A stretch of 17,808 bases of DNA from an uncultured Clostridia bacterium (GTDB lineage: Bacteria > Bacillota > Clostridia > Christensenellales > Borkfalkiaceae), in NCBI GenBank assembly GCA_937915565.1, contig CALDMH010000125.1, positions 1 through 17,808 of the forward strand, written 5' to 3'. Under the pieces are notes generated by a model. That model was not told where the DNA came from. It saw only the letters and a list, made by a program, of their open reading frames with translations, and did not search any database. Within the stretch, counting starts at the first letter, position 1, and every line of letters begins with the position of its first letter. The translations under genes were made by a program, and so were the position numbers. This document shows, piece by piece, positions 6,316 to 14,058 of the stretch.

Positions 6316-6420
6316 CGACAAAAAACGCCGAAAATTATTAAAATCGGCAAAAACACGCCAAAAAATATAAAAACTGACAAAAATACGTCGAAAAACGTTA
6401 AATCAACAAAAAAATAAAGA
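6316..6420 (+). repeat. degenerate tandem repeat, period 29-30 bases
   Basis: Units start at 6316 (29 bases), 6345 (30), 6375 (29) and 6404 (partial). Each begins with a YGRCAAAAA-like block, then an ACGYC core, then an A-rich tail ending in TAAA or similar. The copies differ at many positions, so this is an old or constrained repeat. It directly follows operator B. Confidence 0.55.
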
Positions 6421-6508
6421 TTTCGTAAAATACGCGCCGTTGCGGCGCAAAATTCACGAAAAGTCGGAAGAGACGCGTCTCTTCTTTGCTTACCTCGTAA
6501 GCAAAGAA
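6421..6508 (+). promoter_or_regulatory. cluster of nested hairpins in the leader
   Basis: GCGCCG/CGGCGC (6434-6448) sits inside an outer pair TTTCGT/ACGAAA (6421-6426, 6456-6461). Next is the perfect palindrome GAAGAGACGCGTCTCTTC (6467-6484). It overlaps a 12-bp stem with a 3-base loop, TTCTTTGCTTAC/GTAAGCAAAGAA (6482-6508). The palindrome and the stem share 6482-6484, so they could be alternative folds. No T-run follows the last stem. Function is unknown; transcript stability or an unrecognised leader RNA are possible. Confidence 0.5.
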
Positions 6509-6754
6509 TTTCCTTAACGGCAAAAAACGAAAAAATTCGACGAGCCGAAAATTCGGCAAAAAAGATAATCAAACATATAAATAAACAAGGCAAAAAATTC
6601 GGAAAAAACTTTAAGCCGTAAGCGGATATAAACGCCGCATATTTCGCAAAATAACGTTATGGCCGCATTGCGGCAACCGTCGCGTTTTTGCGGAAACGGA
6701 AAATGCACAGCGGATTAAAGCGTTTTTAAAACAATATATGGAGGAATAGTGTAA

Positions 6755-8212
6755 ATGAAAAAGATTTTAAGTCTTGCATTGGCATTGCTTCTTGCTGCGG
6801 TTATGATGATAAGTTGCGGCACGACGACGGGTTCTTCGGGCAATTCTACCGGAGGAAATACTTCGGCAGATTCCACGGGAGGAACTTCCGGCAGCGATTC
6901 GTCCGGTGGCTCTACGACGGAAACCGTAAATCTTCACCCCGACAAGAATATTAAGGCTACGATAAGAGTTGCCGTGGAGAATTACAGCGAGGAAGAGAAA
7001 ATCGTTGCGGAAATCGGAGAAATTTTAAGCGAAACTTATCCGAACGTAACCGTCGTTCCCGAGCCGTTCTCGGGCGGCATAAGTGCGCAGTATGCAAGCT
7101 GGCACAGGAGCAAAAACGTTCCCGACATACTCATAAACAACAGTTTCGATATGTTCACGCTCAGCGATAAAGGTATTTTATGCGATATGACGCCGTATAT
7201 CGAAGCCGAAGCCAAAGACGAGGAAAGCGACTTCGATATAAACGATTATTACGCTTCGTATTTCAAAATGGGACAGCTCAATTTCGACGGAGCGCAGTAT
7301 ATGATTCCCCGTTCGGCGGACAGAATGGTTTGTCACTATAACAAAGCCGTTTTCAAAGAAGCCGACGTTGATATGAGCCTTGTGAGAAACGGCTGGACGT
7401 GGGACGATTTTATGACGGTTTGCGAAACGCTCCGCACTTATTACGATAGTACCGACAGGAAAAAATATACGCTTATCGACGCCAATTTTGACTGGGAAGC
7501 AAGTTTTAATCCTATTTTTGAGAGCTACGGAGTTGAATATTTCGACGAAAACGGCGAGGTGGCAATCGATAGCACGAGCACCGAGAACGCTCTTAAATTT
7601 ATGAAATCTCTCGTAGATAAAAGATACGTTTCCAAAATGGGCGTCGAGCCGGCGGGAATGCAAGCGAATCACGGCTGTATGTTATTCCATTCGCAGGCGA
7701 CTTCGGTTATAGCCGAAAAACTTGCAATCTATTATCCCGACGCGAAGAAAGTAAGCGATTATTACGACGTGGTATCGATGCCGGTTATGCCGGGGCACGA
7801 AAAAATCGGTTGCGGCGCGGCAGGTTATTCCGTTTACGAGGAAAGCCCGAACAAGGACCTTTGCTGGCAGTTTATGAAGATTCTTCTTTCCAAAGCCGGC
7901 CAGAATATAATGGCGGATTGCTCGAACTACGTTCCCGTGAGAAAGGATATGGCGGATTACACCAATCCCGAAAACCATTGGGGGAAAGGTTATGAGGACC
8001 TTAACCTTTCGGCTTACACCTATAATTGCGGAATCGGCGACGACCCCGATTGGAGCTGTTATACCACCTATATCGCTCGCAAAGCGCCCAAATACGCTAC
8101 GAGCATAACCACTGCGCTTAAAACGTTGATTTCCAACTATATAAACGGAAAAGAATACGCAAAAGCGGTTAAAGACTGCACGAATTCAATCAAAGCGGTT
8201 CTTAAAAGATAA
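6755..8212 (+). CDS. extracellular sugar-binding lipoprotein of an ABC importer (family 1 SBP)
   Basis: The protein has 485 residues; GGAGG (6740-6744) lies ten bases before the ATG. The lipoprotein signal peptide is residues 1-20 with lipobox MISC, so Cys21 is lipidated. A Gly/Ser/Thr-rich tether follows at 22-57. The binding domain begins at about 62 (ATIRVAVENYSEEEK) and has the layout of family 1 solute-binding proteins (PF01547/PF13416), including WTWDDFMTVCETL, the aromatic-rich central region, the GCGAAGYSVYEESPNKDLCW segment, and a C-terminal helix pair ending in SIKAVLKR. The permease genes follow directly. It captures an oligosaccharide or sugar on the outer face of the membrane; identity of the sugar is not deducible. 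Confidence 0.92.
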   Translation: MKKILSLALALLLAAVMMISCGTTTGSSGNSTGGNTSADSTGGTSGSDSSGGSTTETVNLHPDKNIKATIRVAVENYSEEEKIVAEIGEILSETYPNVTVVPEPFSGGISAQYASWHRSKNVPDILINNSFDMFTLSDKGILCDMTPYIEAEAKDEESDFDINDYYASYFKMGQLNFDGAQYMIPRSADRMVCHYNKAVFKEADVDMSLVRNGWTWDDFMTVCETLRTYYDSTDRKKYTLIDANFDWEASFNPIFESYGVEYFDENGEVAIDSTSTENALKFMKSLVDKRYVSKMGVEPAGMQANHGCMLFHSQATSVIAEKLAIYYPDAKKVSDYYDVVSMPVMPGHEKIGCGAAGYSVYEESPNKDLCWQFMKILLSKAGQNIMADCSNYVPVRKDMADYTNPENHWGKGYEDLNLSAYTYNCGIGDDPDWSCYTTYIARKAPKYATSITTALKTLISNYINGKEYAKAVKDCTNSIKAVLKR

Positions 8213-8213
8213 T

Positions 8214-9155
8214 ATGCAAACGATTGCAAACGAAACGAAAAAACTTATCGCCAAGTATAAGAAAATAAAGAATTTCAAGGACGTATTATGGGGGCTTCTT
8301 TTTGCGTCGCCCGTTATAATCGGCGTTGCGGTGTTCACTTTTTACCCCGCGCTCGAATCTCTTTATTACAGCTTTACCGATTACGATATGTTCAACGAGC
8401 CGTCGTTCAGGCAGTTCGACAATTACGTCGTGATGTTCACGCTGGACCCGGACTTCTGGGTGGTTTGGAAAAACACGCTTTTATACGCGGGTATTTCCAT
8501 TCCGCTCAACCTGCTTCTGGGCTTCTTCCTTGCGCAGGCGGCGAACTTTAAGGTTAAAGGAATAACCGTTTACAGAACGCTTTTCTATTTGCCGGTTATA
8601 ATCCCGAGCGTTGCGAGCGGAATTTTGTTTGCGGATATGTTCCTCGTCGGCCCGTCCGGAATATTCAACAATATACTGGAAGCGATACACCTGCCTGCGC
8701 TCACCTGGTTCAGCGACGAAAGAACGTCGCTCGCCACGTTTATATTTATGAACGTGTGGAACGTGGGCGGAGGAATGATAATCTGGCTTTCGTGCTTTAA
8801 AAATATTCCCGTAACCTTATACGAGGCGGCGGAACTCGACGGCGCGAACGCGTGGCACAAACTCGTCAGCATAACGATACCGATGTCCACGCCGATTATA
8901 TTCTACAATCTCATAACGGGCATAATCGGTTCGCTTCAAGTAAACTCTTCGCTTATCGTAGGCGGGGTGGACGGCAGAGGCGTCGGAGATTCGCTTTATT
9001 TCGTAGCCATCAAGATTTACAACGAGGCGTTCGGCGGAAGTTACAATATGGGTTATGCGTGCGCATATGCCTGGGTGATGTTCTTGTTCATCGCTCTCCT
9101 TACGTTTATCGTGTTCAAAAAATCCAAATGGGTGTTTTACGGAGAGGAGGGGTAA
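8214..9155 (+). CDS. carbohydrate ABC transporter permease, UgpA/MalF type
   Basis: The protein has 313 residues and about six membrane spans. The first span (LLFASPVIIGVAVFTFYPAL) follows a basic cytoplasmic N-terminus. The EAA loop that docks the ATPase is clear: YEAAELDGANAWHKL, with E204 and G210, and IPMSTP following. The start codon is one base after the stop of the binding-protein gene, and no Shine-Dalgarno is visible, so translation is coupled. Length is typical of the family 1 sugar permeases. It forms a heterodimer with the next gene product and imports the ligand of the lipoprotein. Confidence 0.93.
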   Translation: MQTIANETKKLIAKYKKIKNFKDVLWGLLFASPVIIGVAVFTFYPALESLYYSFTDYDMFNEPSFRQFDNYVVMFTLDPDFWVVWKNTLLYAGISIPLNLLLGFFLAQAANFKVKGITVYRTLFYLPVIIPSVASGILFADMFLVGPSGIFNNILEAIHLPALTWFSDERTSLATFIFMNVWNVGGGMIIWLSCFKNIPVTLYEAAELDGANAWHKLVSITIPMSTPIIFYNLITGIIGSLQVNSSLIVGGVDGRGVGDSLYFVAIKIYNEAFGGSYNMGYACAYAWVMFLFIALLTFIVFKKSKWVFYGEEG

Positions 9156-9158
9156 GCT

Positions 9159-10037
9159 ATGGATAACGTCGGATTAAAAAACTCTTCGGGAAAAAAGTTC
9201 GTTAATGCGAGGGTTCACAACGTTCTCGTTAAAACCGCGCAATATCTCGTCCTTACGGTCGTGGCGGTGTTTCTTGCGTTCCCGTTCTTTCTGCTCGTTA
9301 TGCGCTCTTTTATGTCGCAGATAGATATAGACGCGGCGAGGATTATCCCCACGAAATTCACGCTTGACAATTACAAAAAGATTTTTGCGGAAAACAATTA
9401 TTTTTTGTATATTTTCAACACGCTTAAAGTCGTCGGCTTCAATATGATTGTCGTTCCGCTTTCCGCGTCGCTTTGCGCTTATTCTTTCGCAAGGCTCAAC
9501 TGGAAGGGCAGGGAATTGGTTTTCTCGTGCGTTCTCGCAACGATAATGATTCCCGGAACGGTTTTGCAGATTCCGCTTTATTCGCTTTTTAACGATTTTC
9601 ATTGGCTCGGAAATCTCAAATCGCTCACCATTCCCGCAATGTTCGGCGGCGGCGCGATAAACATTTTCCTGCTCCGTCAGTTTTTAAGGGGAATCCCCAA
9701 AGAACTCGACGAGGCGGCGACGATAGACGGCGCGAATATTTTCAAGAGGTATCTTCTTTTGATTCCGCTTTGCTCGCCCATAATAGTTTATATAATGGTC
9801 GGCACGTTTTCTTCGGGTTGGAGCGATTTCTTCGGTCCGCTCGTGTATTTAAGCGGAAGCAAGGAAAACTATACGCTTGCCGTGGTTATTTACAAGGATT
9901 CGCTTTCGGGCGAACTCGCATCGGCAAGCCTTAAAATGGCGGCGGGCGCGTTTATGGCGTTCTTCCCCGCAGTGCTGTTTATTCTTTACCAAAGAAAGCT
10001 CGTGGACGGAATTATGGTCGGAGCCGTTAAAGGCTAA
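9159..10037 (+). CDS. carbohydrate ABC transporter permease, UgpE/MalG type
   Basis: The protein has 292 residues and six predicted spans; AGGAGG (9145-9150) lies eight bases before the ATG. The periplasmic loop SFMSQIDIDAARIIP and the sequence NYKKIF fit the MalG/UgpE subfamily. The EAA loop reads DEAATIDGANIFKRYLLLIP, with E185 and G191. The C-terminus ends in DGIMVGAVKG, the usual end of this family. No ATP-binding subunit gene follows. In Bacillota such importers commonly borrow one MsmX/UgpC-type ATPase encoded elsewhere, so this arrangement is expected to be functional. Confidence 0.93.
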   Translation: MDNVGLKNSSGKKFVNARVHNVLVKTAQYLVLTVVAVFLAFPFFLLVMRSFMSQIDIDAARIIPTKFTLDNYKKIFAENNYFLYIFNTLKVVGFNMIVVPLSASLCAYSFARLNWKGRELVFSCVLATIMIPGTVLQIPLYSLFNDFHWLGNLKSLTIPAMFGGGAINIFLLRQFLRGIPKELDEAATIDGANIFKRYLLLIPLCSPIIVYIMVGTFSSGWSDFFGPLVYLSGSKENYTLAVVIYKDSLSGELASASLKMAAGAFMAFFPAVLFILYQRKLVDGIMVGAVKG

Positions 10038-10111
10038 AAATAACGAGTTAAAAATCAAAAAAGGTTAAAAGCGATTCGGCCGTTTGCCGCTTCGCATAAA
10101 AAATAATTTTC

Positions 10112-10117
10112 AGGAGG
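10112..10117 (+). promoter_or_regulatory. Shine-Dalgarno that fixes the start of the giant surface protein
   Basis: AGGAGG lies five bases before ATG 10123. The open frame extends upstream to a TTG at 10084, but that start has no ribosome binding site, and only the ATG at 10123 puts the signal peptide at the N-terminus. Confidence 0.85.
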
Positions 10118-10122
10118 AAATT

Positions 10123-13100
10123 ATGATAAAACAAATCAGCAAAAAGTTGTCTGTCGCGGCGCTTGCGCTCGCTTTTGTAGCGACGCTCGTGCTTGGCGTT
10201 ATCGGTCTTTTCCCGATTAGCGCAAAAGCGGACGAAACCAAGGCGGTTGAGGATATTCTCGACCTTTCCAAAGGACCTGACGATAAGACGGGTTGCCCGT
10301 GGACGGACGCGGCGAACAACTTGTTAAGATTCCATTTTAAGGGAGTGAACCTTTCGGACGGAAGCTTTATGGAAGACGCGGTCGTATCCGAAGGCGTTAC
10401 GATTGGCAATCTTATAGTCGTTGAAAACAGCGTGGCGAGCAAAACCGTTGCGCAGTGGGTTGCCGACAGCGGAAAAAGAGCTTTCAGAATAGGCGTTTAC
10501 GGCGGGGGAATGACTCTTCAATGCGAAAACGGCGTGCTTAATAAGGACGATATAAAGTACGTAACCTTCAAAGCAGGATTTATGCTTTTTGAGGGAACGG
10601 CCGGAACTCCGGGAGATTGGTTGTTCTCAAAAACCGCTTCCACGAAGGTTGAAGGCACGGAATTTGCAACCGACGTTAAGCTTTACGTCAACTTCGCAAA
10701 CAATTCTTACGATTACGCAACGGAAGAGCTTACCGTTAAAACCGCTCCTGCGAAAACCGTTTACGAAATGGGCGAAACCTTCAATCCCGAGGGAATGACG
10801 CTCGAAGCCGTAACCGCAACGAGCGGAACGAAAGTTATAAACGTTACGGAAAAAATGTGCTCCGTAGACCTTACCTCGGCAGGCGAAAAGACGGTTACCG
10901 TTTCCTACGGCGGAAAGACCGTTACGCAAAAAGTCACCGTTAGAGCTCCCGAAAAAACTTTCGTTTCCATTGCTTATAAGAGCGGAAGCGTTTCCATAGA
11001 GCAAAACGGAAGCGTCGGCGAAATGACTTTAAACGACCTTAAAATCACCGCAAATTACGACGGCGGCGAGAGCGAAGAGGTTGCCGTAACCGCAGATATG
11101 ATTTCTGTTGACCCCGCGAACGTCGGAGAGGTTAAAGGAAAAGTTTCTTACACGGTCGGAACGGTTACCAAATCCTGCGAAATCAACGTAACAGTAACCG
11201 AAAGAACGAGCGATTTCACCGCCGCTAACGTTTATCCTATTCCTTTGGACGGATATTACGCAGGCGAGGACGGCGGCGATTTAACAATCGAAAACAACGG
11301 TATTAACGTATGGTTCACCACGAACGCGGGCTTCGGCGGAGAAAAAGCGTACGACGGCCTCGGCGAAAAATGGTACACCGACAACGAAGATATTCATAAA
11401 ATCATTAAAGCGCACGTTCTTATAAACGGTAAGACGTTTGACGAACTTAACGCACAAAAAGCGGGACTTGCAAGATTCGTACTCGGCTATTACACAGAAG
11501 GTTTTTGTCTTCGTATTCACACCGACGGCGATTTTAAATATAAAAACGTCGAAACGATAACCTTGCTTAAAGGTTTCCAGTTGTACAATACGTCCTTCCG
11601 GCCTCTCGGCGTTCCCACGCCTTGCGATTATACGATTGAAGCCGTGGATAAAGAGGGTACGGATAAGAAAATGTTCGTGAGAAAAACCGAGAGCATCGAA
11701 ATCGTCGAAGCTCCCGAAAAGACGGAATATCACGTCGGCGACGATTTCGACAAAGGTTCGATGAAGATTAAAGCGGTTTACACCGACGGCGGCTACGCGA
11801 TTATCCCCGTTAAGGACAGAATGATTTCTTACGAATTCAGCGCGGTAAGCGACGCTTCGCCCGTCACCGTTACCTACAACGGCAAGACGGCTTCGTTAAA
11901 CGTAAAGGTTACCGAAGCTCCCGCAACGCTTGAAACGATTGCCGTTAAGGACGGAGCGAAATTGTTCCTTAAACAGTATTCGCTTACGAAAACGCTCACA
12001 CCCGGAGCAAAACTCGTTTTAACTTATTCTAACGATACGACGGCGGAAGTCGACCTTAAACTCGATATGATTTCGGGTTACACAAACGAAACGGTAGGCG
12101 ACAAAAAGGCTACCGTAACCTACAAGGAAAAAACTTGCGAAATCGGTTACACCGTTGCCGCTTACGACGAAACTTCCACGCTTCAAGGGATTAAGTATAA
12201 TTTTCCCGAAAACACCAAGGAAGGCGTGAGCGTAGAACTTGAAAGAACGGATGCGGACGGCCTTAAAGCCCTTTGGGATATAGATAAGTCCGTTTCCGCG
12301 ATAATAGGAAAAACCAACGGCGACCTCGTAACCATAAACGGCGAAACTGTAAGCTCGCTTACCAAGAAAAAGGAAGGTCAAACCGTTCCCAACGTTTCGC
12401 GTATGTACGTTTACGGCGGAAAACTCGGTTTCCATATCGACGACGCAGATTATATGGCAACGGTTAAAAACGGTGCGGAAATCTGCCTTCTTCCCGGTTT
12501 TGCGTGGCCCGCAAGCGAAAATGACGCTTGGGGCGGTGCTTCCAACCCGAGCAGTTATTCGATTATCGAAAACGCAGTCGTAACCGAGCCTATGTATTTC
12601 TGCTTCAAAAACGGAGTTTCCAACAAAGTAATCGATAGCGTAGAATTCAAAGGCACTCCCAAGGCCGATTATTATAAAGACGACGTTATAAACGTGGCGG
12701 GACTTACCCTCGAAGTAAATTATAAAGGACTTCCCAAGGAAATCGTTCCCGTAACGGTTGAAATGTGCAGTTACGATTTCTCAACCGCAGGCGAACAAAC
12801 CGTAACCGTATCTTACGAAGGAAAAACCTTTACCTTCAAGGTAACCGTTGCGGCGGTTAAGCTTACGGGAATCAAAATCGGAACAGAACCCACCAAAAAG
12901 CAATACGATTTCGGTATCGATAACGAACTCGATACCGCAGGCCTTGCCGTTTATTCCGTTTACGATAACGAAGTTGAGGAAATAATCGATATTGCCTCGC
13001 TCGAAATTTCCGGTTTCGATTCGCGTAAGTTCGGAAAACAAACGATAACCGTGAAGTACGGCGAGTTTACGAAGACGTTTGAAATCGAAGTAATCAATAA

Positions 13101-14058
13101 ATCCAAGAACAAATTCCTTTCGATAGAGTACGGAACTGCCGCGATGTCCTATGAAACCTCGCAGCACAATTCGCTCGTAATAACTTTCGTTATGAACGGG
13201 GTTTACGATAAACTCGGCTCGTTCTGGGGTACGGATAAATACGATTACGTTGCCGATTATATGCTTATAAACGGAAAGAAGGTTTCCGAACTCATCAAAG
13301 AAGGAAAGGTGACTCGTCTCGGAACTTGGGCAAGTCAGCTCGTAATTCACCTCGACACTTGCGACCTCGTTCCCGCAACGTGGGTTGACAAGAGAAAGAA
13401 TCCCGAGGACGAAAACGATAAAACTTTGCATTATATCGAAGGAAAATCGGAAGTGGTTAAAACCGTAACGTTCCTCCCGGGCTTCCAGTGGTACACCACC
13501 AAACCCGCAAGTTCAGTCGGTTGGGGAAAACCCGAATTCGACGGAGCGGTTCCGGTTAAAGGCGCGGTTTTGAAAGAAAAGATAGAGCTTACCAATCTCG
13601 ACGGAATGGGTTGGGAAAGAGAACTTAAAAAGGACGAAAACGGCAAAATCGCCGCGGACGCTCTCACCGTTCTCACCGAACCCGATAAGAAAGTTTACAA
13701 AATCGGCGAAGCTCTCAACCTCAAAGGCTTGCAGATTCTTGCAAAATATGAGGACGGAGGCGAAGAAATCTTCAATCCCGGATTCAGCGAAACCGAGGGT
13801 TATAAAAAGAACGAAGCAGGCGAACAAACCATTAGTTACACTTACGGCGGAGTAACCGTAACGTTCACCGTAACCGTTGTAGACGATTCCGAAGAACCCG
13901 ATTCCGGCGAATCTGAAAGTTCGGTAGAGTCCGGTAGCGGAAGCGAGCAGACGAGCGGCGGCGGTTGCGGCGGTGCAATAGGCTTCGGCGGATTTGCTAT
14001 TCTCGGCTTGGCGGCTTCGGCTGTAATTTGTTTGAAAAAGAAAAGAGAAGATTTATGA
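10123..14058 (+). CDS. 1311-residue secreted, membrane-anchored protein: seven Ig-like domains and four copies of an unrecognised module
   Basis: The signal peptide is 1-36 (cleavage after SAKA). Four copies of a module of about 130-170 residues lie at about 60-192, 365-520, 687-833 and 1000-1170. Hallmarks are a hxINGKTVxxL-like strand (LINGKTFDEL, TINGETVSSL, LINGKKVSEL), an Arg-led strand, an IHxD/HIDDAD strand and a TLLPGFxWY-like strand (TLLKGFQLY, CLLPGFAWP, TFLPGFQWY). Copy 1 is the most divergent. Ig-like domains, close to bacterial Ig group 3/4, lie at about 205-274, 280-358, 527-597, 603-679, 836-910, 914-991 and 1180-1253; typical ends are AGEKTVTVSYGGKT and AGEQTVTVSYEGKT. A Ser/Glu tether (1255-1278) leads to GGGCGG (Cys1282), a hydrophobic span and KKKRED. 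The stop overlaps the next start (ATGA). A glycan-binding or display role on the cell surface is inferred from context; no catalytic motif is seen. Confidence 0.88.
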   Translation: MIKQISKKLSVAALALAFVATLVLGVIGLFPISAKADETKAVEDILDLSKGPDDKTGCPWTDAANNLLRFHFKGVNLSDGSFMEDAVVSEGVTIGNLIVVENSVASKTVAQWVADSGKRAFRIGVYGGGMTLQCENGVLNKDDIKYVTFKAGFMLFEGTAGTPGDWLFSKTASTKVEGTEFATDVKLYVNFANNSYDYATEELTVKTAPAKTVYEMGETFNPEGMTLEAVTATSGTKVINVTEKMCSVDLTSAGEKTVTVSYGGKTVTQKVTVRAPEKTFVSIAYKSGSVSIEQNGSVGEMTLNDLKITANYDGGESEEVAVTADMISVDPANVGEVKGKVSYTVGTVTKSCEINVTVTERTSDFTAANVYPIPLDGYYAGEDGGDLTIENNGINVWFTTNAGFGGEKAYDGLGEKWYTDNEDIHKIIKAHVLINGKTFDELNAQKAGLARFVLGYYTEGFCLRIHTDGDFKYKNVETITLLKGFQLYNTSFRPLGVPTPCDYTIEAVDKEGTDKKMFVRKTESIEIVEAPEKTEYHVGDDFDKGSMKIKAVYTDGGYAIIPVKDRMISYEFSAVSDASPVTVTYNGKTASLNVKVTEAPATLETIAVKDGAKLFLKQYSLTKTLTPGAKLVLTYSNDTTAEVDLKLDMISGYTNETVGDKKATVTYKEKTCEIGYTVAAYDETSTLQGIKYNFPENTKEGVSVELERTDADGLKALWDIDKSVSAIIGKTNGDLVTINGETVSSLTKKKEGQTVPNVSRMYVYGGKLGFHIDDADYMATVKNGAEICLLPGFAWPASENDAWGGASNPSSYSIIENAVVTEPMYFCFKNGVSNKVIDSVEFKGTPKADYYKDDVINVAGLTLEVNYKGLPKEIVPVTVEMCSYDFSTAGEQTVTVSYEGKTFTFKVTVAAVKLTGIKIGTEPTKKQYDFGIDNELDTAGLAVYSVYDNEVEEIIDIASLEISGFDSRKFGKQTITVKYGEFTKTFEIEVINKSKNKFLSIEYGTAAMSYETSQHNSLVITFVMNGVYDKLGSFWGTDKYDYVADYMLINGKKVSELIKEGKVTRLGTWASQLVIHLDTCDLVPATWVDKRKNPEDENDKTLHYIEGKSEVVKTVTFLPGFQWYTTKPASSVGWGKPEFDGAVPVKGAVLKEKIELTNLDGMGWERELKKDENGKIAADALTVLTEPDKKVYKIGEALNLKGLQILAKYEDGGEEIFNPGFSETEGYKKNEAGEQTISYTYGGVTVTFTVTVVDDSEEPDSGESESSVESGSGSEQTSGGGCGGAIGFGGFAILGLAASAVICLKKKREDL

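Larger units (their letters stand above)
6173..6754 (+). other. 582-base structured leader before the transporter operon
   Basis: There is no supported gene. In order it holds an A-rich stretch, operator site B (6301-6314), degenerate tandem repeats of about 30 bases (6316 to about 6420), a hairpin cluster (6421-6508), a palindrome GCCGAAAATTCGGC (6544-6557) and a small stem GCCGCATTGCGGC (6662-6674). The Shine-Dalgarno for 6755 follows. No clear -10/-35 pair was found; TTGATA at 6291-6296 could be a -35 but lacks a good partner. The long minus-strand frame here is a product of the A-rich repeats. Confidence 0.6.

Noticed and set aside
6247..6320. Possible promoter with TTGATA at 6247 or 6291
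   Set aside because: Neither has a recognisable -10 box at 16-18 bases, so no promoter is claimed although the operator implies one nearby.
6117..6593. 158-codon minus-strand frame rich in Phe
   Set aside because: Its periodic Phe-Gly-Val-Phe pattern is the reverse translation of the A-rich 30-bp repeats, and no ribosome binding site was seen.
10084..10122. Upstream TTG start for the giant protein
   Set aside because: It has no Shine-Dalgarno and would place 13 polar residues before the signal peptide; ATG 10123 has AGGAGG five bases upstream.
13965..14054. Upstream in-frame start for the GH-like lipoprotein
   Set aside because: It would overlap the previous gene by about 90 bases and hide the lipoprotein signal; ATG 14055 gives a 4-bp ATGA overlap and a correct lipobox.
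13906..14058. LPXTG sortase signal in the giant protein
   Set aside because: No LPXTG or close variant is present before the hydrophobic span; the tail has GGGCGG instead.
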